The position numbers were made by a program, and so were the translations under genes. The notes beneath the pieces were generated by a model. It had not been told where the DNA came from. It worked only from the letters and a program-made list of their open reading frames with translations, and did no database searches. From CAWBNS01 sp964445105 (GTDB lineage Bacteria > Chlamydiota > Chlamydiia > Chlamydiales > JAJFMA01): a stretch of DNA of 15,887 nt. Positions 13,698 through 15,887 of this stretch are shown here, one piece after another. The stretch spans positions 1 through 15,887 of the forward strand of contig CAYUJS010000048.1 in NCBI GenBank assembly GCA_964445105.1, in the 5' to 3' direction. The stretch's first letter is position 1; each line of letters opens with the position of its first letter.

Positions 13698-13754
13698 ACT
13701 AGCATAGTAGCGCTATTTGTGCTAACATCGCGCCAAATCCAACTTGGAGGTGAC

Positions 13755-14234
13755 ATGCGTTTTCTTACAACGTTCTATGAGAGTTTGATCAAAGCGGGCA
13801 ACAAGAGCCAGATCGCCATTTTGGCCATCACTTTATTAGCCCTAAGAGTAGTTTGGGGTTTTGAATTTTTCCAGTCCGGTTTAGGCAAATGGCATGACAT
13901 CCCGGGGGTGATCCAGTACTTTACCTCTCTACACATTCCTTTCCCGATCTTTAACGCCTACTTTGTCAGCACCTTGGAATTGGTGGGCGGTCTATTGCTA
14001 TTGATTGGTCTTTGCTCACGCCTTGCTGGTCTCTTGTTGACTATAAACATGGCTGTTGCCTATCTCACGGCACATAACGCAGCGTTGAAAACAGTCCTTA
14101 CCGATCCGAAAGTTTTTGTTGAGCAGGACCCCTTTTGGTTTTTGGTGACCGCCCTGTTTGTTTTTGGATTTGGCCCGGGAGTTTTCTCTATCGACGCGCT
14201 TTTAAAGCGTTACGTATTTAGAGGCAAAAAGTAA
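13755..14234 (+). CDS. DoxX family membrane protein
   Basis: The 159 residues carry the DoxX pattern: a first membrane helix ending in RVVWGFEFFQSGLGKW (about 32-47), a short loop, then a glycine-rich helix VSTLELVGGLLLLIGLCSRLAG (split here at residues 68-90) and two more helices near 92-108 and 122-142. DoxX proteins are small inner-membrane proteins. Some are linked to thiol stress or quinone-dependent oxidation, and most are uncharacterised. I chose ATG 13755 because GGAGGT lies 5-10 bases upstream; the frame continues upstream to 13719 but without a better start. The last residues (KRYVFRGKK) are basic and probably cytoplasmic. The stop is one base from that of the opposing DUF1761 gene. 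Confidence 0.88.
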   Translation: MRFLTTFYESLIKAGNKSQIAILAITLLALRVVWGFEFFQSGLGKWHDIPGVIQYFTSLHIPFPIFNAYFVSTLELVGGLLLLIGLCSRLAGLLLTINMAVAYLTAHNAALKTVLTDPKVFVEQDPFWFLVTALFVFGFGPGVFSIDALLKRYVFRGKK

Positions 14235-14235
14235 C

Positions 14236-14637
14236 CTAGCTAAGCGCACCAATAATGGCGCCCATGATCGCCAAAGCGACTCCGAGATAGCCTGTATCGA
14301 CAAGAAACAGCTTCCAAGGTCGCGAGCCAAACAACACGCCTAGTATCTGGCTGGTGAGGACGAATCCCAGCCAGATCATTACGCCCAGCAGCAGACCGCC
14401 TGAGCAAGTAGTCGAATGTGTGGTTATCACAAAATAGCCTAGCACGTAGCTCATGGCAAACCCTACGGTCGCTGATCCAGCTAGCGCGCGTCCAGGGCAG
14501 GACAGATCTTTATCTTTTAGTCCGGCAGCTTCTCGCCAGGCCTTTTCAAATAGACTATACCAAAGCCAACCGGTCAGCATGTATGCCGCTGTGCTTGCTA
14601 GGATGACCAAAAAACGGATATCGAGAAACGCTGACAT
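14236..14637 (-). CDS. DUF1761 family membrane protein
   Basis: This 133-residue protein has about four membrane segments: 8-28, 51-72, 80-102 and 108-130. The first is followed by GWLWYSLFEKAWREAAGL, the signature of DUF1761 proteins (usually 'G..WY..lFgk.W....G'), a family of unknown function common in bacteria. AAGGG lies about 8 bases before the ATG at 14637. It converges on doxX with a one-base gap. The three small membrane genes side by side may form a functional group, but nothing in the sequence proves it. Confidence 0.78.
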   Translation of the reverse strand: MSAFLDIRFLVILASTAAYMLTGWLWYSLFEKAWREAAGLKDKDLSCPGRALAGSATVGFAMSYVLGYFVITTHSTTCSGGLLLGVMIWLGFVLTSQILGVLFGSRPWKLFLVDTGYLGVALAIMGAIIGALS

Positions 14638-14972
14638 AAGAGAGGCCCTTGGTGAAAAGTGAGCCTAAAGATAGAGAAAGTTTGGCTTTAAGGGGAAGAC
14701 GAATCGTAATGGTTTAGCGTATATTCGCGCACGGGTTGGGCGAGAACCGTTGACTAGTTCCTAATTTTACCCTTTACCCTTAGACAAAACAAAATTTAGA
14801 GACTCTCTAGTATGCGGACAAAGCGAGTTATCAAAAGCAGGAGAGTGGAGGAGTGTGCTTACAAAGCCAACGCGCGTTAGTACTTTTGTCTAAGCCTAAA
14901 TCCAAAAAACTTGTCTCAAAGAAAATAATATATTAGCCTCGGAGGCTAACCAAAACAGCAAGGGGGTGCATT
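14638..14972. other. Intergenic leader region upstream of the terminal gene
   Basis: No gene is visible in these 335 bases. They must hold the promoters of the leftward DUF1761 gene and the rightward terminal gene. TTGACT (14749-14754) could be a -35 box but has only a poor -10 (TTTACC) at the right distance. TTGTCT occurs twice (14886 and 14911), and an AT-rich run (AATAATATATT) lies near 14924-14934. AGGGGG (14961-14966) is the ribosome site of the terminal gene. Confidence 0.4.
14933..14949. promoter_or_regulatory. Perfect inverted repeat in the leader of the terminal gene
   Basis: TTAGCCTC and GAGGCTAA are exact inverted 8-base arms around a single G. The repeat lies 24-40 bases before the ATG, between an AT-rich run and the ribosome site. 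It could be an operator at the transcription start or a short RNA hairpin in the leader. Confidence 0.4.
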
Positions 14973-15887
14973 ATGTATAGCTTACCAAGTCTAACTTCAA
15001 AAATAAGCGCTACCGTGCCAGACCCAGAGTCAGCCGGCTCATCCAAACAGGAGTCGAAGGTGAGTATCCTGGCGGAGCAGGTATGTAAGTTAGCGTTTGC
15101 CGAGGAGGTCTCACCGAGCGCGCTGCATCACTTGGAAGCAGTCCCATCCTTTGTAGCAGAAACGAGCTCTTCGAGCTCCAGTGACGTAGTCGGAGCGACA
15201 GGAGGGCAACGGTGGCTGGGAGCGAGCGCAATCGGGCTGATTAGACAGGGAAATCACTATGATCCCGTATACTTTAAGGACGGGGGCTCTTCTGAAGACG
15301 AGGGAAGCAATGACGACGAATTGTATTTTTTTGCGGAGCGTGTACTCCCCCCAAAAGCATCTCGCATGACCGTTTTCTGTCAAAAGGCGAACATTAAGGG
15401 CAGTACGCTGATTCAAATAACGCACGATATAGTCAGAAGCTGGTATGACGATGCGATTGAGCTTGCCAAAGAAGCCGAAAAAGATGATGAAACATGCATA
15501 GTTACTCCGCCCGAAGAAAAAGACGGCGCATTGTTCGTTAAGCGCCCAGTAGATTGGTTCTTGTCTTTAGGTGGGTGGAAAAAGAGTTCGAGCCTTCCCA
15601 AGGAAGTGAAAAATTATTTTATTTATCCAGACGTACCAGACCCGGCTAGACAAAAAACGTTTTCCCGCGTGAAAATCTATGATCCGACCGAATTTACTGT
15701 CTCTGATGACCGCTTGCACGTACCGCCGCTTTTTTCTGTCGATGGTGTTGATGTAACCAACGCATGGGATTTTGTACAAAAAAAATATATAAAAAAAACT
15801 GATTTGAGCTACAACCAAATCGCCAAAGCTATCACAGATATCAGGGTAAAAGCAGATATCCCCAATGATCAATCTGTAGCTGTTTTG
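14973..15887 (+). CDS. Unidentified acidic protein, possible effector (3' end beyond window)
   Basis: An open frame runs from ATG 14973 to the window end (305 codons, no stop), with a good AGGGGG ribosome site 6-11 bases upstream. I do not recognise the protein. The N-terminal 75 residues are Ser-rich and low in complexity (ETSSSSSSDVV), with no hydrophobic signal peptide. Residues 81-100 read WLGASAIGLIRQGNHYDPVY, and NHYDPVY resembles the C-terminal histidine motif of OTU-type cysteine proteases. An acidic patch (GGSSEDEGSNDDE) follows, and later parts are charged and mixed. No OTU catalytic 'DG.C' motif is seen in front of His95, so a working OTU fold is doubtful. A Ser-rich N-terminus without a Sec signal fits a type III secretion substrate in a chlamydia-like organism, but this is inference. 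A palindrome lies in its leader. Confidence 0.7.
   Translation, partial: MYSLPSLTSKISATVPDPESAGSSKQESKVSILAEQVCKLAFAEEVSPSALHHLEAVPSFVAETSSSSSSDVVGATGGQRWLGASAIGLIRQGNHYDPVYFKDGGSSEDEGSNDDELYFFAERVLPPKASRMTVFCQKANIKGSTLIQITHDIVRSWYDDAIELAKEAEKDDETCIVTPPEEKDGALFVKRPVDWFLSLGGWKKSSSLPKEVKNYFIYPDVPDPARQKTFSRVKIYDPTEFTVSDDRLHVPPLFSVDGVDVTNAWDFVQKKYIKKTDLSYNQIAKAITDIRVKADIPNDQSVAVL

Noticed and set aside
15010..15872. Several minus-strand frames of 60-104 codons at the right end
   Set aside because: The plus strand is open without a stop from 14973 to the window end with a good ribosome site, so these are shadows.
1..15887. CRISPR array, prophage module, rRNA operon or replication origin
   Set aside because: No regularly spaced repeats, phage structural or integrase genes, rRNA segments or DnaA-box clusters were seen.

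Overview
The window most likely comes from a chlamydia-related bacterium (Chlamydiota outside the genus Chlamydia). The strongest clue is the glycogen branching enzyme, whose N-terminal half reads like the chlamydial GlgB (short motifs such as RPGA.T.F.E and YRVYH..GLLA.DPYA). The housekeeping genes (glgB, ligA, miaB, rplM, rpsI) are complete and have conventional motifs. The sequence between them is full of decayed genes and small remnants, as expected for an intracellular lineage with reductive and mobile history. Placement below phylum is not attempted.

Layout. 1-870: a decayed hipBA-type toxin-antitoxin module on the minus strand (antitoxin with a stop and a frameshift, only the start of the toxin), then a gene-poor stretch. 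871-3697: a plus-strand group of an unidentified membrane-anchored protein, a full-length but motif-eroded MtaB-like methylthiotransferase, and an overlapping unidentified protein with a sugar-hydrolase-like C-terminal part. 3707-4238: fragments of an unidentified broken gene. 4302-8457: glgB and ligA, 10 bases apart. 8454-9767: miaB on the minus strand, meeting ligA tail to tail with a 4-base overlap. 10041-10881: rplM-rpsI operon with a clear terminator. 10950-11290: AT-rich spacer with one copy of a 35-base dispersed repeat; the other copy lies upstream of rplM. 11288-12444: an IS1-type InsA N-terminal fragment running straight into a sialidase-like beta-propeller gene. 12486-13088: a cyclophilin lipoprotein and its terminator. 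13170-13243: tRNA-Arg(CCG) on the minus strand. 13299-14637: three small membrane protein genes (TMEM14/UPF0136, DoxX, DUF1761). 14973-15887: the 5' part of a large unidentified acidic protein that continues past the window, with a perfect inverted repeat in its leader.

How the genes fit together. rplM-rpsI form the usual ribosomal pair. MiaB matures tRNA adenosine-37 and its canonical motifs serve as an internal control showing how far the MtaB-like paralogue has departed. GlgB belongs to glycogen synthesis. The sialidase-like gene, the IS fragment, the hipBA remnant and the terminal unknown protein are the accessory part. No complete new system was recognised. The items most worth a second look are the eroded radical-SAM paralogue, the IS/sialidase junction, and the terminal candidate effector with its operator-like palindrome.
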